Assembly: GCA_013398295.1 (NCBI GenBank)
Contig: VZSF01001349.1
Span: forward strand, 2,073,315-2,137,314
Direction: 5' to 3'
Length of the DNA: 64,000 nt
Origin: Chionis minor
Taxonomy: Eukaryota > Chordata > Aves > Charadriiformes > Chionididae
Shown here: positions 28,201-36,010 of the stretch, in pieces
How positions within the stretch are numbered: position 1 is the first letter of the stretch
Layout of the letters: every line of letters begins with the position of its first letter
Notes under the pieces: generated by a model
What the model was told of the DNA's origin: nothing
The model's database searches: none
Seen by the model: only the letters and a program-made list of their open reading frames with translations
Program-made: the position numbers and the translations under genes

Positions 28201-31200
28201 CTTTTCCTGAGAAGTCATGCTTACCACAATGCTTAGAACAATAATATGGGAGAGAGCAGAAAGCACGCTAATTATGACAGCACCTCTCATCCCAAAAGGC
28301 AGCATGGTATAAACTGTGAAGATTATGAATAGAAAGAATGGCACCTTTGGAAAGAGAGAGAGAAAGAAAAAAAAAGAATCACGCATACACGTTGTTAAAC
28401 GCCTGCCAAAAATCCCTACAGAACAAAGAGCAAAGTAGCAGGATTCTTGCTCATTTTCACGATGAACAATTAACTATTGATGTTTCAAAAGCACAGTTAA
28501 GAACTTAAGGACAGTGGTAGTCCTAAAAGCTCGAGGGAATTAGCAGCTATAGGTTCATAGATAAGACAGTTCAACATGACATATCACCTTTAAGTTTTTC
28601 AGCTGTCCTTGCCCTTCATCCTTAATTTAGCCATTACAGCCAAGATGCACATTGTACATCACGTATCAGGAACAGTGTGTTGCAAGGATAGCAATATTGA
28701 ATAGAATCAGATTTCTCACCTTCTTCGAGTTATTATTCTAATTTTAACATCACCCCATCACATGTGTATGTTTACTCCATATTTGATAAATACCAAAAAT
28801 CCAACCAACGCTTCCTGGTGCTGATACAAGAGAATAATCCTCATTGGCACTAACTACATGTTACAAAATGCACAATGGTCCACCAAACTGCCAGGGATCA
28901 GAATGAAAGTCTATAAAACTTAAATCGATATTTATAGATTTGTTACAGTGTTTAGCTCATATATATGGAAACTAATAACCCTGATCAAAGGAAAATACTG
29001 TGGTGTTCCTGGCTCAGCTCCATCTCGTCATTCCAACTCAACTTGTACCATTCCAGACATGAGCTTCCTTCAAGGAAATCTCAAGGCCCAGTCTGCACTT
29101 AAATGTTTTGCCAGAATAGATAGCTTGGTTTGGACAGCAATAAACAAACAAGCAAACAAAGAAAAGTTTTCATTCAACAAAAATTAATCTTTTCACATTC
29201 ACCTTTACTACTTTAACAGGCTGAAAAAAAAAAATCTTCTTCTGCCATACATACAACCCCTACCACACAATGTTCTGAACACGGTGTAATAGTTTTGTAA
29301 GCATGGACAGGCAAAGGTTGTCCTGCATTTAAATAGTAGCTTTAATTAGTGATAAATTCCTAGCTTGAGATAAAAGTCTGAAATGAACCTATTCGCTATT
29401 TCTTTCTAATCTAGGGTCTCCTTGTATTTTATGCTTTAAATCAACATTAATGAATTATCACCTTATGACAATAACACAAGACATTGGCTTGCAGCACTGA
29501 AAGCAGCAAAGCCAAATCTTGCTTCACTACACGTTTGTACTTACAGTTAAGAACAGTACATTTTCTTTTTTCCTAAGGTAATAGCTTCTTCCTTAAGTTA
29601 AAAAAAATACTGAATAGCAACTGTAAATACACAGTGCTGGACCCAGGCCATAATACAAATCAGATTTTTGTTGTTTAACTGATAATTTATATCCATCTTC
29701 ATTCAAAATAAAGAGGGGAAGGGGAAGAGTCGGTAGAAGAAGATAAAAAGTCATTTTTATTTCATTAAAAATGCTTCTGTTTACATTATGAGAGCTTAGG
29801 AGGAGTTTCCTACAGATTATGATATTTTTGGCATCATGAAATCGCCCGTCTTCTGATCAGAGATACTAAGCAATGAACTTTAGCCACACCCAGCCATGCC
29901 AGGATGTGTCATTAATTCTTATTGTTCACTTTGCCTCTCCCACTGATTTGAAAATATGCTCCCTAGGGCACACCCAGCTCCGGAGTCCTTCATACATTTC
30001 TCAGACACCACTTTGACCCATATAAATAAAAAAGCAAGAATTATTAAAAAAAAATTCTCTTAACGATGAGTTGATAGTAATTAAGATTTAGTAAAAATCT
30101 TAAATAAGAATACAATTCAATGACAGCTTAAAGATGCAACTCCTGCATAGATTTATGCAGTTATCCAGTTTTCTCAGCTGAACTGTATTTTCCCTATAAT
30201 AAAGAATAAAACCTAAAATTTACTATAATAAAGCAATAAAACCAATTTAGGAAAGTGAACCTAAATATCAAGAAAAAATTATTCTGCAGTTGTAACATTC
30301 AGGAAAATTAAAGCATACACATTCGTATATACTGAGTACCAGTTCTATGGAAGTACCTCACTGAACAGGACATACATACCTGTTCCCACAGCTGATTATC
30401 ATCATCATTTTCAAAGAGAGGTACATATCCGATGATAAAGAAGCAAATCCAAATTGTAACGCCAAATAACGTTAGCCATCTTCGAAACAGGGATTCAATG
30501 CATAAAAGTAAGTACATGACTGCAAATATGACAAGAGCAGCACATACTGCAATAATGAAGGCAAGATGATTGCGTGGTTCCTGCAAAAGCAGAACAAAGT
30601 GTTATGTTTGGTCTAAACGTACCCTTTAGGAAAAATGGAAACTGCACCTACACTGTCCTGGAAACAGCTTAGATAGCTCTAAAACACGCTAACCTGAGTT
30701 CCTAAGTAGGCTAGCTGTGGCCATATTAACACTTCCTGATATTCACACATACAGAGATAATAAAATAAATACTATTATTGATACCCAGTCTACCCCAATT
30801 CCACCATTATTATTTCCCAAATTAGTGGGTTTGGTTTTGTCTTTTAAGCTAAGTTCTAATTATACTATATTGTACAATAAAGACGTATCAAAGAAACACA
30901 TTTAAGGAGTTAAAGTTTTGCTGAAAGGGAGCATAACAGCTCTTTTCCCAGGTTTTACAGGAGATGACTTGTAACATAAGTGTTGCTACTTCTTCCCATT
31001 TTTAAGAACTAAAAGCTAAAAGGGACAGAAGTGCAATTGGTAAGATTAGATCTGTTGCTAAAGAGACACTTAAAGACACTTTATCATGAAGCACAGTATT
31101 TGGAAAGCAGTATTAGAAGGCAATGAAGGATTGTAACAGCTTCCTTATTACCTTTTTACAACATTATCTTCAAATCAACTCCTCTTTTTTACCAGCTGTC

Positions 31201-31380
31201 AACTGGGCTGGCTTGAAGAACACCCGATTTCTTTACAGAAAATCATATTAGGCTACAAAGCAAAAGATTATTTAAGCTGCATCTTTCTATGCCTACAGGA
31301 TCCCTGCTCTTTGCTAACTGCTGATTTAACACACCACCTGTTGCACGTTGTACCAAGTGATTCCTGTTGTGTTTTTAGTA

Positions 31381-31414
<34 letters not shown>

Positions 31415-32035
31415 AAAAAAAAGGAATTGATATCTACAAATCCTTTTAAAAAATCACCTCAGGAATTCAAAACCAACAAATCATTATATTGTTTTATATT
31501 TCTTAAATTATTCTGAAAAGAACACATGAGAAATGCAGGACATTTTAACTTATGTTCCAGTTCCTTCCTTGGCCCCTTTATTACTTATTTACTATCATAA
31601 CTACCATTTAGCACAGATTATGATTTGTTCATAACGTATAGGAAGGAAAGATCAATCCTTATAGTAAGTCTGCACGTGCCTAACAACACTGTCTCCTCTC
31701 CTCCCTGTCCCTTCAAAAACATACATGGCATTACATACACAATTACTTGATTTCTTTCAAAATTGCAACTTTTGATACCATGCGGCTCAAAACATTATTT
31801 AGCCTGAAAGTGATTCCTCACCATCTTTGAAAACACCGCAAACAAAGAAAAAAAGTATACTCACATTAATGACAAAAAAGAGTATAATTAGAGTGGTCCA
31901 GAAGACGGTTGCAATGAAGAGCAGCAACAGCAGGAGCGGGTGCTGCTGGCTCGTGTAGCGGTACTTCTCATAGAGGGGGTCCGATATCCTGCAGTCATCG
32001 TTTTCGTTGAAGAAGTATTTACCTTTCGCTGGCAT
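1054..32035 (-). CDS. ADCY7: Adenylate cyclase type 7, complete coding region in 25 exons
   Basis: Membrane adenylyl cyclase: converts ATP to cAMP and pyrophosphate at the plasma membrane, stimulated by Gs-alpha and, in this subfamily (AC2/4/7), conditionally by G-beta-gamma. The 25 coding exons all have GT-AG borders and matching phases, and sum to 3183 nt (1060 residues plus TGA). The N terminus MPAKGKYF and C terminus FQGVGLN match mammalian AC7 rather than AC2 or AC4. Layout: six TM segments (about 34-199), C1 (230 onward; metal Asp284 and Asp328), C1b linker (about 457-590), six TM segments (595-795), C2 (796-1060; Lys910, Asp990, Asn997, Arg1001, Lys1037). These C2 residues sit at a constant offset of 28 from the AC2 catalytic residues Lys938, Asp1018, Asn1025, Arg1029 and Lys1065. 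No frameshift or premature stop was seen. Family and catalytic assignments rest on recognised homology; exon borders are read from the sequence. Confidence 0.97.
1318..1442 (-). CDS. ADCY7: ADCY7 coding exon 24 (residues 971-1012): C2 catalytic Asp, Asn and Arg
   Basis: [20 protein letters not shown] then [20 protein letters not shown] and IQ. Asp990, Asn997 and Arg1001 match AC2 Asp1018 (purine), Asn1025 and Arg1029 (transition-state binding). Acceptor TATACAG, donor CAG|GTAAAC. Confidence 0.97.
2063..2177 (-). CDS. ADCY7: ADCY7 coding exon 23 (residues 933-971): C2
   Basis: [38 protein letters not shown], then one base of Gly971. It is close to the mammalian [13 protein letters not shown]...INRHSFNSFRLRVG. 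Acceptor TTGCACAG, donor TTG|GTAAGT. Confidence 0.96.
2998..3105 (-). CDS. ADCY7: ADCY7 coding exon 22 (residues 897-932): C2 purine-binding Lys
   Basis: Encodes [20 protein letters not shown]. Lys910 in KIKTIG corresponds to AC2 Lys938, which contacts the adenine ring. Ser914 corresponds to the forskolin-contacting Ser942. The tail ([10 protein letters not shown]) differs from mammals. Phase 0-0, acceptor TTCCAACAG, donor CAG|GTGCGT. Confidence 0.96.
3502..3648 (-). CDS. ADCY7: ADCY7 coding exon 21 (residues 848-896): C2
   Basis: [20 protein letters not shown] then [20 protein letters not shown] and NEIIADFDE, essentially identical to mammalian AC7. It provides core strands of C2. Phase 0-0, acceptor TTCCTGTAG, donor GAG|GTAATT. 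Confidence 0.96.
4357..4512 (-). CDS. ADCY7: ADCY7 coding exon 20 (residues 796-847): start of C2
   Basis: [20 protein letters not shown], then [20 protein letters not shown] and FIGEKRNE: the near-invariant entry into the C2 catalytic half. Phase 0-0, acceptor CTTTGCAG, donor GAG|GTATGT. The intron that follows joins NE to DWYHQSYD. Confidence 0.96.
5031..5112 (-). CDS. ADCY7: ADCY7 coding exon 19 (residues 768-795): TM12
   Basis: [20 protein letters not shown] then LILLAKQ: the last span of M2 (about 777-793) and the start of the C2 linker, equivalent to mammalian [14 protein letters not shown]. Acceptor GTTTTCAG, donor CAG|GTATGT. It begins with one base of the split Arg codon. Confidence 0.94.
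6235..6237 (-). other. Strong decoy splice donor downstream of exon 18
   Basis: On the minus strand, CAT|GTAAGTCAG has GT at 6236-6235 and would end an extended exon at 6237. It is a better match to the donor consensus than the frame-compatible CAG|GTGCAG at 6334. The extension stays open but exits in phase 0, whereas exon 19 begins with the last base of a codon. Its use would cause a stop within 11 codons of exon 19. It may be used only in an alternative transcript. Confidence 0.5.
6334..6512 (-). CDS. ADCY7: ADCY7 coding exon 18 (residues 709-768): TM10, TM11, glycosylated loop
   Basis: [20 protein letters not shown] is TM10 (matches [12 protein letters not shown] of mammals), and [20 protein letters not shown] is TM11. 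The outer loop that follows has three sequons: Asn754, Asn760 and Asn765. Acceptor TTTTACAG. The only donor giving the right phase is the weak CAG|GTGCAG; a stronger donor lies downstream at 6237 but would shift the frame. The Arg768 codon is split with exon 19. Confidence 0.9.
7869..7919 (-). CDS. ADCY7: ADCY7 coding exon 17 (residues 692-708), 51-nt outer-loop exon
   Basis: Seventeen codons, phase 0-0, acceptor TTCTTGCAG and donor [26 protein letters not shown] lies in the outer loop between TM9 and TM10 and contains an N-glycosylation sequon at Asn699 (N-T-T). Similarity to mammals here is low, as expected for this loop. Assignment rests on position, splice sites and phase. Confidence 0.85.
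9681..9818 (-). CDS. ADCY7: ADCY7 coding exon 16 (residues 646-691): intracellular loop and TM9
   Basis: Forty-six codons, phase 0-0. [20 protein letters not shown] corresponds to the cytosolic loop of AC7 (mammalian CCPA...LCTISERVE). Then [19 protein letters not shown] forms TM9 (about 673-691). Acceptor TTCTTTACAG, donor TTG|GTGAGT. Confidence 0.94.
11451..11535 (-). CDS. ADCY7: ADCY7 coding exon 15 (residues 617-645): TM8
   Basis: [20 protein letters not shown] and VCFAEKCM form the eighth membrane span (about 620-641) and a Cys-containing edge. Acceptor TCTGTTTAG, donor ATG|GTAAGT, phase 0 at the end. It corresponds to the TAALGVSFG span of mammalian AC7. Confidence 0.94.
12252..12349 (-). 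CDS. ADCY7: ADCY7 coding exon 14 (residues 585-617): TM7
   Basis: [20 protein letters not shown] enters the second membrane domain (M2). The span runs from about 595 to 615, ending IMP. Acceptor CTGTTTCAG, donor AAA|GTAAGT. The Lys617 codon is completed by the first A of exon 15. Confidence 0.94.
12979..13040. repeat. Two adjacent perfect stem-loops in intron 13
   Basis: The first has 11-bp arms at 12979-12989 and 12998-13008 (TCCTTTAATCT and its complement) with an 8-nt loop. The second has 10-bp arms at 13017-13026 and 13031-13040 (GGTCATTCTT and its complement) with loop AAGG. Both arm pairs are perfect. Function unknown. Confidence 0.85.
13209..13281 (-). CDS. ADCY7: ADCY7 coding exon 13 (residues 560-584): C1b linker
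   Basis: A 73-nt exon: acceptor GAATGCAG, donor GAG|GTTGGT. It encodes [20 protein letters not shown] then LEKE, aligning with the mammalian CCSKSDDF...FLEK stretch just before M2. The low GC and weak donor are unremarkable. The phase fits both neighbours. Confidence 0.92.
13746..13769. repeat. (AAAT)n simple repeat, intron 12
   Basis: A short run of TAAA/AAAT units ending in an A tract. A similar low-complexity A/C-rich patch lies at about 14187-14220 in the same intron (12, 13282-14338). Confidence 0.8.
14339..14419 (-). CDS. ADCY7: ADCY7 coding exon 12 (residues 533-560): C1b linker
   Basis: Encodes [20 protein letters not shown] then EGLSST, the acidic helix and IEGLSST motif of the AC7 C1b region. 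Acceptor ATTCTCAG, donor TAA|GTATGC. It starts with one base and ends with two bases of split codons, matching exons 11 and 13. Confidence 0.92.
15202..15245 (-). CDS. ADCY7: ADCY7 coding exon 11 (residues 519-533), 44-nt small exon
   Basis: A 44-nt exon assigned from frame continuity: acceptor GATTTAG, donor CAG|GTTTGT. It encodes [14 protein letters not shown] plus two bases of Arg533, corresponding to the Arg/Thr-rich C1b stretch of mammalian AC7. Without it, exons 10 and 12 would not join in frame, so the phase supports it even though similarity is low. Confidence 0.85.
16180..16365 (-). CDS. ADCY7: ADCY7 coding exon 10 (residues 457-518): C1b linker
   Basis: Sixty-two codons, phase 0-0, acceptor TCCGTTAG and donor AAG|GTGAGG. 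It carries the AC7-specific block [20 protein letters not shown] followed by [14 protein letters not shown], nearly identical to mammalian AC7. It ends in a serine run and a basic cluster (GRRRK). Both ends diverge from mammals, as is usual for this flexible regulatory linker. Confidence 0.95.
17243..17467 (-). other. Candidate in-frame cassette exon in ADCY7 intron 9
   Basis: A 225-nt (75-codon) open segment lies between a TTAG acceptor (CCGTTAG ending at 17468) and an AAG|GTATGG donor. Both flanking exons meet intron 9 in phase 0, and this segment is open in that phase, so inclusion would insert 75 residues after Arg456. The predicted peptide begins [20 protein letters not shown] and ends [10 protein letters not shown] do not recognise it, mammalian AC7 has no counterpart known to me, and the polypyrimidine tract is poor. 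It may be chance. Confidence 0.25.
17655..17787 (-). CDS. ADCY7: ADCY7 coding exon 9 (residues 412-456): end of C1a
   Basis: [20 protein letters not shown] ends the C1a fold, then [19 protein letters not shown] marks the passage into the C1b linker. Acceptor CTTCTCAG, donor CGG|GTATGT in phase 0. The following intron (16366-17654) contains a phase-compatible 225-nt open cassette, reported separately. Confidence 0.95.
20655..20835. promoter_or_regulatory. CpG-dense island inside ADCY7 intron 8
   Basis: About 20 CpG dinucleotides in 180 bp, in an otherwise AT-rich, CpG-poor intron. This density is typical of an unmethylated regulatory island or a GC-rich inserted fragment. No TATA box or exon border could be tied to it. 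Confidence 0.3.
21318..21476 (-). CDS. ADCY7: ADCY7 coding exon 8 (residues 359-412): core of C1a
   Basis: Encodes [20 protein letters not shown] and [19 protein letters not shown], the conserved C1 block that pairs with C2 to form the pseudo-symmetric active site and the forskolin pocket. Acceptor TCAACAG, donor TGG|GTGAGG. The Gly412 codon is split with exon 9. Confidence 0.96.
21721..21848 (-). CDS. ADCY7: ADCY7 coding exon 7 (residues 317-359): second metal-binding Asp
   Basis: Contains [16 protein letters not shown]. Asp328 in LGDCYY is the second metal ligand, 44 residues after Asp284, the same spacing as in mammalian transmembrane cyclases. [16 protein letters not shown] follows. Acceptor TTTCCCAG, donor AAA|GTAAGT; the last codon (Lys359) is split with exon 8. 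Confidence 0.95.
22758..22794. repeat. Short inverted repeat in a GC-rich segment of intron 6
   Basis: Arms TGAGGGACA (22758-22766) and TGTCCCTCA (22786-22794) are perfect complements around a 19-nt loop. They lie in a GC-rich stretch (about 22627-22905) that is open on both strands. No family was recognised for the open frames. Confidence 0.5.
24437..24548 (-). CDS. ADCY7: ADCY7 coding exon 6 (residues 279-316): first metal-binding Asp
   Basis: Contains [20 protein letters not shown]. Asp284 in ADIVGF is the first of the two C1 aspartates that bind the catalytic metal ions, and the IVGF loop contacts ATP phosphates in this family. [12 protein letters not shown] closes the exon at AAG|GTAGGT. 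Acceptor TTGTCTAG. Confidence 0.95.
24860..25008 (-). CDS. ADCY7: ADCY7 coding exon 5 (residues 230-279): start of C1a
   Basis: Encodes [13 protein letters not shown], the hallmark opening of the C1 catalytic half, then [10 protein letters not shown], a variable hydrophilic loop, and [14 protein letters not shown], which leads into the metal-binding strand. Acceptor CCGTTTAG, donor TAG|GTAAGT. It ends two bases into the Ser279 codon, which is completed by exon 6. Confidence 0.95.
27228..27377 (-). CDS. ADCY7: ADCY7 coding exon 4 (residues 180-229): TM6 and start of cytosolic C1
   Basis: Fifty codons in phase 0-0, with acceptor TTGTGCAG and donor [29 protein letters not shown] is the last span of M1 and its basic cytosolic edge. 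The rest ([16 protein letters not shown]) is the helical linker that precedes the catalytic domain in class III transmembrane cyclases and couples membrane and catalytic units. Confidence 0.95.
27715..27860. other. GC- and CpG-rich segment in intron 3
   Basis: Contains about ten CpGs, including CCCCGGGAG, TCCGCGGGG and CCCGCGGGCGG, flanked by AT-rich intron. It could be a small regulatory island or a fragment of a GC-rich repeat. No coding similarity was seen. Confidence 0.35.
28051..28074. repeat. 9-bp perfect inverted repeat, intron 3
   Basis: GCTCCAAAT and ATTTGGAGC with a 6-nt loop. Short and probably incidental. Confidence 0.6.
28180..28344 (-). CDS. ADCY7: ADCY7 coding exon 3 (residues 125-179): TM4 and TM5
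   Basis: Phase 0-0 exon of 55 codons with acceptor TTTCCAAAG and donor CAG|GTAAGG. It starts VPFFLFIIF, the same junction as mammalian AC7, and contains the conserved LPFGMRGAV turn between two membrane spans (about 125-141 and 145-167). The final ten residues ([11 protein letters not shown]) diverge from mammals, as expected for a loop. Confidence 0.94.
30194..30243. repeat. Imperfect 29-bp direct duplication, intron 2
   Basis: CTATAATAAAGAATAAAACC recurs 29 bp downstream with one inserted base. AT-rich local duplication. Confidence 0.6.
30380..30580 (-). CDS. ADCY7: ADCY7 coding exon 2 (residues 58-124): TM2 and TM3
   Basis: Phase 0 at both ends (67 codons), between TTTTGCAG and CAG|GTATGT. 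It encodes two hydrophobic spans, roughly 63-85 and 93-110, separated by a short basic turn (FRRW), then an acidic stretch [12 protein letters not shown] leading to TM4. The LWEQ end matches mammalian AC7, where it joins VPFFLF of the next exon. Confidence 0.95.
31383..31422 (+). repeat. Long A tract (A30 G A9) in intron 1
   Basis: Thirty adenines, a G, then nine adenines, preceded by AGTACT. It is read as T-rich in the ADCY7 transcript. No retrotransposon body is recognisable next to it. Likely length-polymorphic and error-prone in sequencing. Confidence 0.95.
31865..32035 (-). CDS. ADCY7: ADCY7 coding exon 1 (residues 1-57): N terminus and TM1
   Basis: Begins with ATG in the context GAGAAAATGC, which has A at -3. 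The first residues, [12 protein letters not shown], match the mammalian AC7 start. A short acidic cytosolic tail (1-31) is followed by a strongly hydrophobic segment from about 34 to 57, the first membrane span. It ends in phase 0 at AAT|GTGAGT. A possible 5' UTR acceptor lies upstream (CTGTAG ending at 32099), so this exon may carry about 60 nt of leader, but that border is uncertain. Confidence 0.95.
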
Positions 32036-35000
32036 TTTCTCCCAGGCTGGCTGCTACTCCTCTCAGTTCCCAGCACACACAATAAGACACGGCTGAAGCT
32101 ACAGCTTCAAAGAGGAGTTCTGTCTTTTTGCTGCTGCCTCTGTGATCTTTAGGCACAGCGAGTAACCCACCTTCTCCGATTTTACTTCTCATGAGCATTA
32201 ACTTCAGATTTCCAGGGCAACCAAAAGCAAAAGACTTAGCCTCCCCAAAACCACGGGCAATTCATCACCAGCTGCACACGTGAATCTCTAGATCAACCTG
32301 TGTTTGTGCAGCCAGGAGTTTTTGGCGTAGTTGGGGTTTTTTTAATTATTGTTTTGCAGGTCTGTAACTCCTTTCCATAAGCTTGAATGTCACTTCCTGG
32401 GATTAACTCTGCAGAGAGACAGTATTATTAATGTATTCAGTTAAGTGTACAGTGTTTCTCAAGGGGGAAAAAAAAAGTACATTCCTTAAACTTCTATCTG
32501 CGTGCTCTAATCAGCAAGCAAAAGCTCCTTCTTGCTGGTGGGGTGGGAGCCCAGAGGCAGAGCTCGGGCAGTGCTCACCAATGGCTGCTCTATGCAACCA
32601 CTGCCCCCTTCTCTGGCAACTGAAACATTTTCATATCAAAAATGTACTAAATTTATTTTGTTTTCTACGAGCATGTTATGTAACTGAATAGTAACAAGTG
32701 CTTTGAAGTGATGCGTGCGCCTGTGTATATGTATATATACAAAAATCTCTAATCACAATACACACTGTTTATATTCTTTTCAAATCATTCATCTTAGTTT
32801 TTAAGAAATCCTTTTTTTTATTCCTTTTCCACTTGAATTAAAAAGCTGAGAAAATGAGAATACAGCTGTCCAAGCCAAATTCATTAAACTTTTTTTTTTT
32901 TAAAGATACTTAATATCTAGTTCTATATATTTTATCCAACTCTAATTAATAGTGTTTCCAAGGCAATAGGTGTCTTCTCTTAACAATGACCATTAAGGAA
33001 TGAACTGTATTGTTAATTACTAATGACCAATGTTTTTCAAATAGATTCATGAATTCAGTTCACTCAATGCCAAGAGACATAAAACAAAAAGCAGGGGGAT
33101 GGGATGGAGGAAAGCATGAAAAACAGGATTTCAGAAGAAGTCTTATTGAAACTTGATAACAGGACAACAGCTTCTTTGCCACTTGACTGCTGTCACCATG
33201 GTGCCCAAGGCCATTGCTCTGGGGAGAAAGAACCCGCGAAAAGACTTGTAGAAAAGCCAAATCCCAGCCAGTTACTCTCAAAAGGCAAAATGCTCAACCA
33301 CACACATGTTTAGACTGCATTCACACTACAACCACAAGTGGTGTTAAGGAAAAGGTTTCAGAAACCATACTGAATGATTTAGCCCATGTAAACAGAGCCA
33401 AACACTAGTACAGCACCCAATTACTAACGACCAAACAGGCAAAACCAGATATACCAATACTGAGACTGGGCAAAAACAGTGAACTTTTCCAGCAAAACTA
33501 GTAACTACAACTTCTTGCTCAGAGTGTATCACAAACTTGGATTAATCAAAAAAAGAGAAAAGACCATAATGTGTAGCTTTTATTCAGTAACACCCAGAAT
33601 AAACTCACAAATGTATTAAAACCTGAAATAAAATGGAAGACATTTTTTCAATACATCTTTCCCGCAGACAGCTAACAGTACACCTCATAGCTCTCTTGCA
33701 CTAGTTACTGAGCTTTTCTTCATAATAAAAGGCCTCACATTTTTCACCTGAAAAAATCTTCCTGGTACTCATACTACCTGCATGTGTTTAATAATAATCT
33801 TGCAAAGGTGTGTGAATGCATCATAGAAATCACTGACACTTAAAGTAAAGGCGATGCCAAGAAGAAATGGAAACATTCCAACCATGCCCTAACGCATTTT
33901 CCAAGTCACGCGGGTGGCTGCAGAATTACTTCACTGGAGCGTAGGCCAGGTTTTTCTGAAGAGGAAACTATCAGAAGGTGTGCACAGGGACAAGTATTTT
34001 AATCTGAATTTGTCTGTCAGGAACAAAGACAACTCGCTGTAGACAGCTGGAAGGTTACGACTGTGACGCGCCAGAGGCAGACAAGGCACTAACCAGCCTG
34101 AAGAATTCCTTTACCGTGAGGGTGGGGGTGTAGGAACACGCCGCCTGATGTGATCCACTGTACCTAAGAGACGACAGGTTTGCCATTCCATTTCCCTCTA
34201 AAAGTCTATTTTCAGAATAAAAATAATGAAAAAGTTATTTAATATGCTTGCAGAAATATGACTTTGAGGCTAATTTTTATGGTAATAGGTATTTTGAGAG
34301 GCAGCTTTATTTTTCCAGTTAGCAGAATCAAATCTATTTTCTAAAAATAACTTTAATTGCTAAGCGGTAATACATTCACAATTATGAGAGAAAAGTAATC
34401 CTGTCTTGGGCTGTTTAATATTGAAATCCAAGAAAAATAACTTCACAGCTTGCTTTCTGTAATTTATTTTTCTGACCATGTTAATGAAAAAACACCACCA
34501 GGGACAATCTCTATTCTACAGAACTATACTCTGTGGCTGTGGTTCAGCTATCTAATGTTCCAAACATCAAACAGATGTCAAACGTCAGCTTGGCACTACC
34601 TCTGAAAACTCTCTGAAGATTTTTACAGGACACCAAGCTGAAGAGACGTATCTCTTCAACGGTTTAATCCATTTTAATAAAAAAGAGGTTGCTACCTTAT
34701 CTATTTTTTTATCTGTTTACACTGATCTTCGTAGATATACAGTACAAGTAGTTATGAATGACTCTTGGGTCACATTTTCTTTCCTCAAAACTCCACTAGG
34801 TAAAGAAACACCCAAACAGGACTATAATACACAACATAAATGCTACTTTGAGATGAGTAATTCAACTCTGAACTAGTTTCAGTTTGCATCCCATGTCCCA
34901 CTGCCACTATCACCCCCTTTTTAAAAAGTACCACAGAGCAACCTGTGCTCCTTCTGTTCAAGTTATATATTTTTAAATTGCAAATTACTTGCAACACACA

Positions 35001-35385
35001 AAATGAGCTATTTGATGCAATTACGCATTACTTGAATAAACACATTTTTATGACAAATGTAATGACCTGCTAATCATCATCTTACAAATAAAAACAGAAA
35101 CACACACATACACAGGGATTAGTACAGGAATTGTATTTCAGCTCCAAACCCACTACAAACACTTGGAACAGCTTTTTGCCTTTTTTTTTTTAAACATTAT
35201 TGACATTACCCTCTTTCCATTAACATATAAGACAATCTTGTGTTTAAGAAACTGTAATAGACTTAGCTGAAAGTCACATTTTTGTGTCCTTCCCACTTCT
35301 CTGAGTTTTATCTGGCAACTTTCTGAAAATGTAGAAGACAGACTTGAAAGAAAGAAAAAGATCCTGTCTCACACTAGTAAAATCA
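32036..35385. other. Upstream/5' leader region, no gene seen
   Basis: DNA immediately 5' of the ADCY7 start codon. Positions 32036-32098 may be 5' UTR, because a minus-strand CTGTAG acceptor candidate ends at 32099. The rest is AT-rich with T tracts (32890-32902) and no recognisable exon or transposon. Confidence 0.6.
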
Positions 35386-35781
35386 TCAATTTAACACACT
35401 CCTGTTTATACATTTAAGGATCACGTGAACACTATCCACCACAGCATCACTTTTGCTTTTTTTCGTCATTGTTTCTTGGAGATTTGGTATTCTGACACCA
35501 CAAGAGAGGTGTAACCCTGAAACGGAAATCGGCCACATAAACCAAACAGCACTCCCAGCAGCACCAGTGGCAAACACACCGAGCCAAACAGGAACTGGAT
35601 CTGGGCTACTGCCATGAAACCATGGAGCTCTGATCATCACTTTATCAAGAAAAAGCCTCATTTCTTTAGAAACCTTCACTGTGTTCTGAAGAATTAGAAA
35701 GAAGAAGGAACAATTTGTCCACCAGATTAGTATATAGAAGAAACAACCCCAGCTGAATGGGTTGGAAACTGCACTGAGAAC
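35386..35781 (-). other. Unrecognised 131-codon open frame upstream of ADCY7
   Basis: The frame is open from just after a TAG that itself forms a splice-acceptor-like CATTCCTGTAG (35782-35784), down to a stop at 35386. The translation has a hydrophobic, aromatic-rich stretch (NPFSWGCFFYILIWWTNC) that could span a membrane, then a basic section. A second acceptor-like sequence (TTCTTTCTAATTCTTCAG) lies inside it. No ATG at its start and no family recognised. It could be an unannotated exon, a pseudogene scrap or chance. Confidence 0.2.
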
Positions 35782-36010
35782 CTACAGGAATGTCCACCAA
35801 ACAAACAAATACGATTTAGTCAGGTCTGGGTGAGCTCCACAGCCATCTGCATGCCAATTAATGCGAAAAACATTTGGTCAGATAAAGAAATTTGCCCAAT
35901 GAATATGTAAGAGCAAACACTGGACATGTGATAGGCATGAAAAACTGGACAACAGGATTCCTTCCAGAATATGAATCAGAACAACTCCAGCCTTCCAAAC
36001 TGACACCGTT

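Larger units (their letters stand above)
1201..31864 (-). other. ADCY7: The 24 introns of ADCY7
   Basis: All introns are GT-AG. The larger ones are: intron 1 30581-31864, 2 28345-30379, 4 25009-27227, 6 21849-24436, 8 17788-21317 (largest, 3530 nt), 9 16366-17654, 15 9819-11450, 16 7920-9680, 17 6513-7868 and 18 5113-6333. The smallest are 24 (1201-1317), 7 (21477-21720) and 5 (24549-24859). Apart from the simple repeats, GC-rich islands, hairpins and the open cassette listed elsewhere, I see no gene, RNA gene or recognisable transposon in them. The many 60-130-codon open frames in introns lack family features. Confidence 0.85.

Noticed and set aside
31383..31422. Possible retroposed gene tail (A30)
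   Set aside because: No cDNA-like body or target-site duplication recognised next to it, so it is treated as a simple repeat.
1054..32035. Assignment to ADCY2 or ADCY4 instead of ADCY7
   Set aside because: The N terminus (MPAKGKYF), the C1b block ([17 protein letters not shown]) and the C terminus (FQGVGLN) are AC7-specific.
31888..32082. Minus-strand frame overlapping ADCY7 exon 1
   Set aside because: It is an alternate-frame shadow of exon 1, rich in Ser/Arg/Cys because of the Leu codon run.
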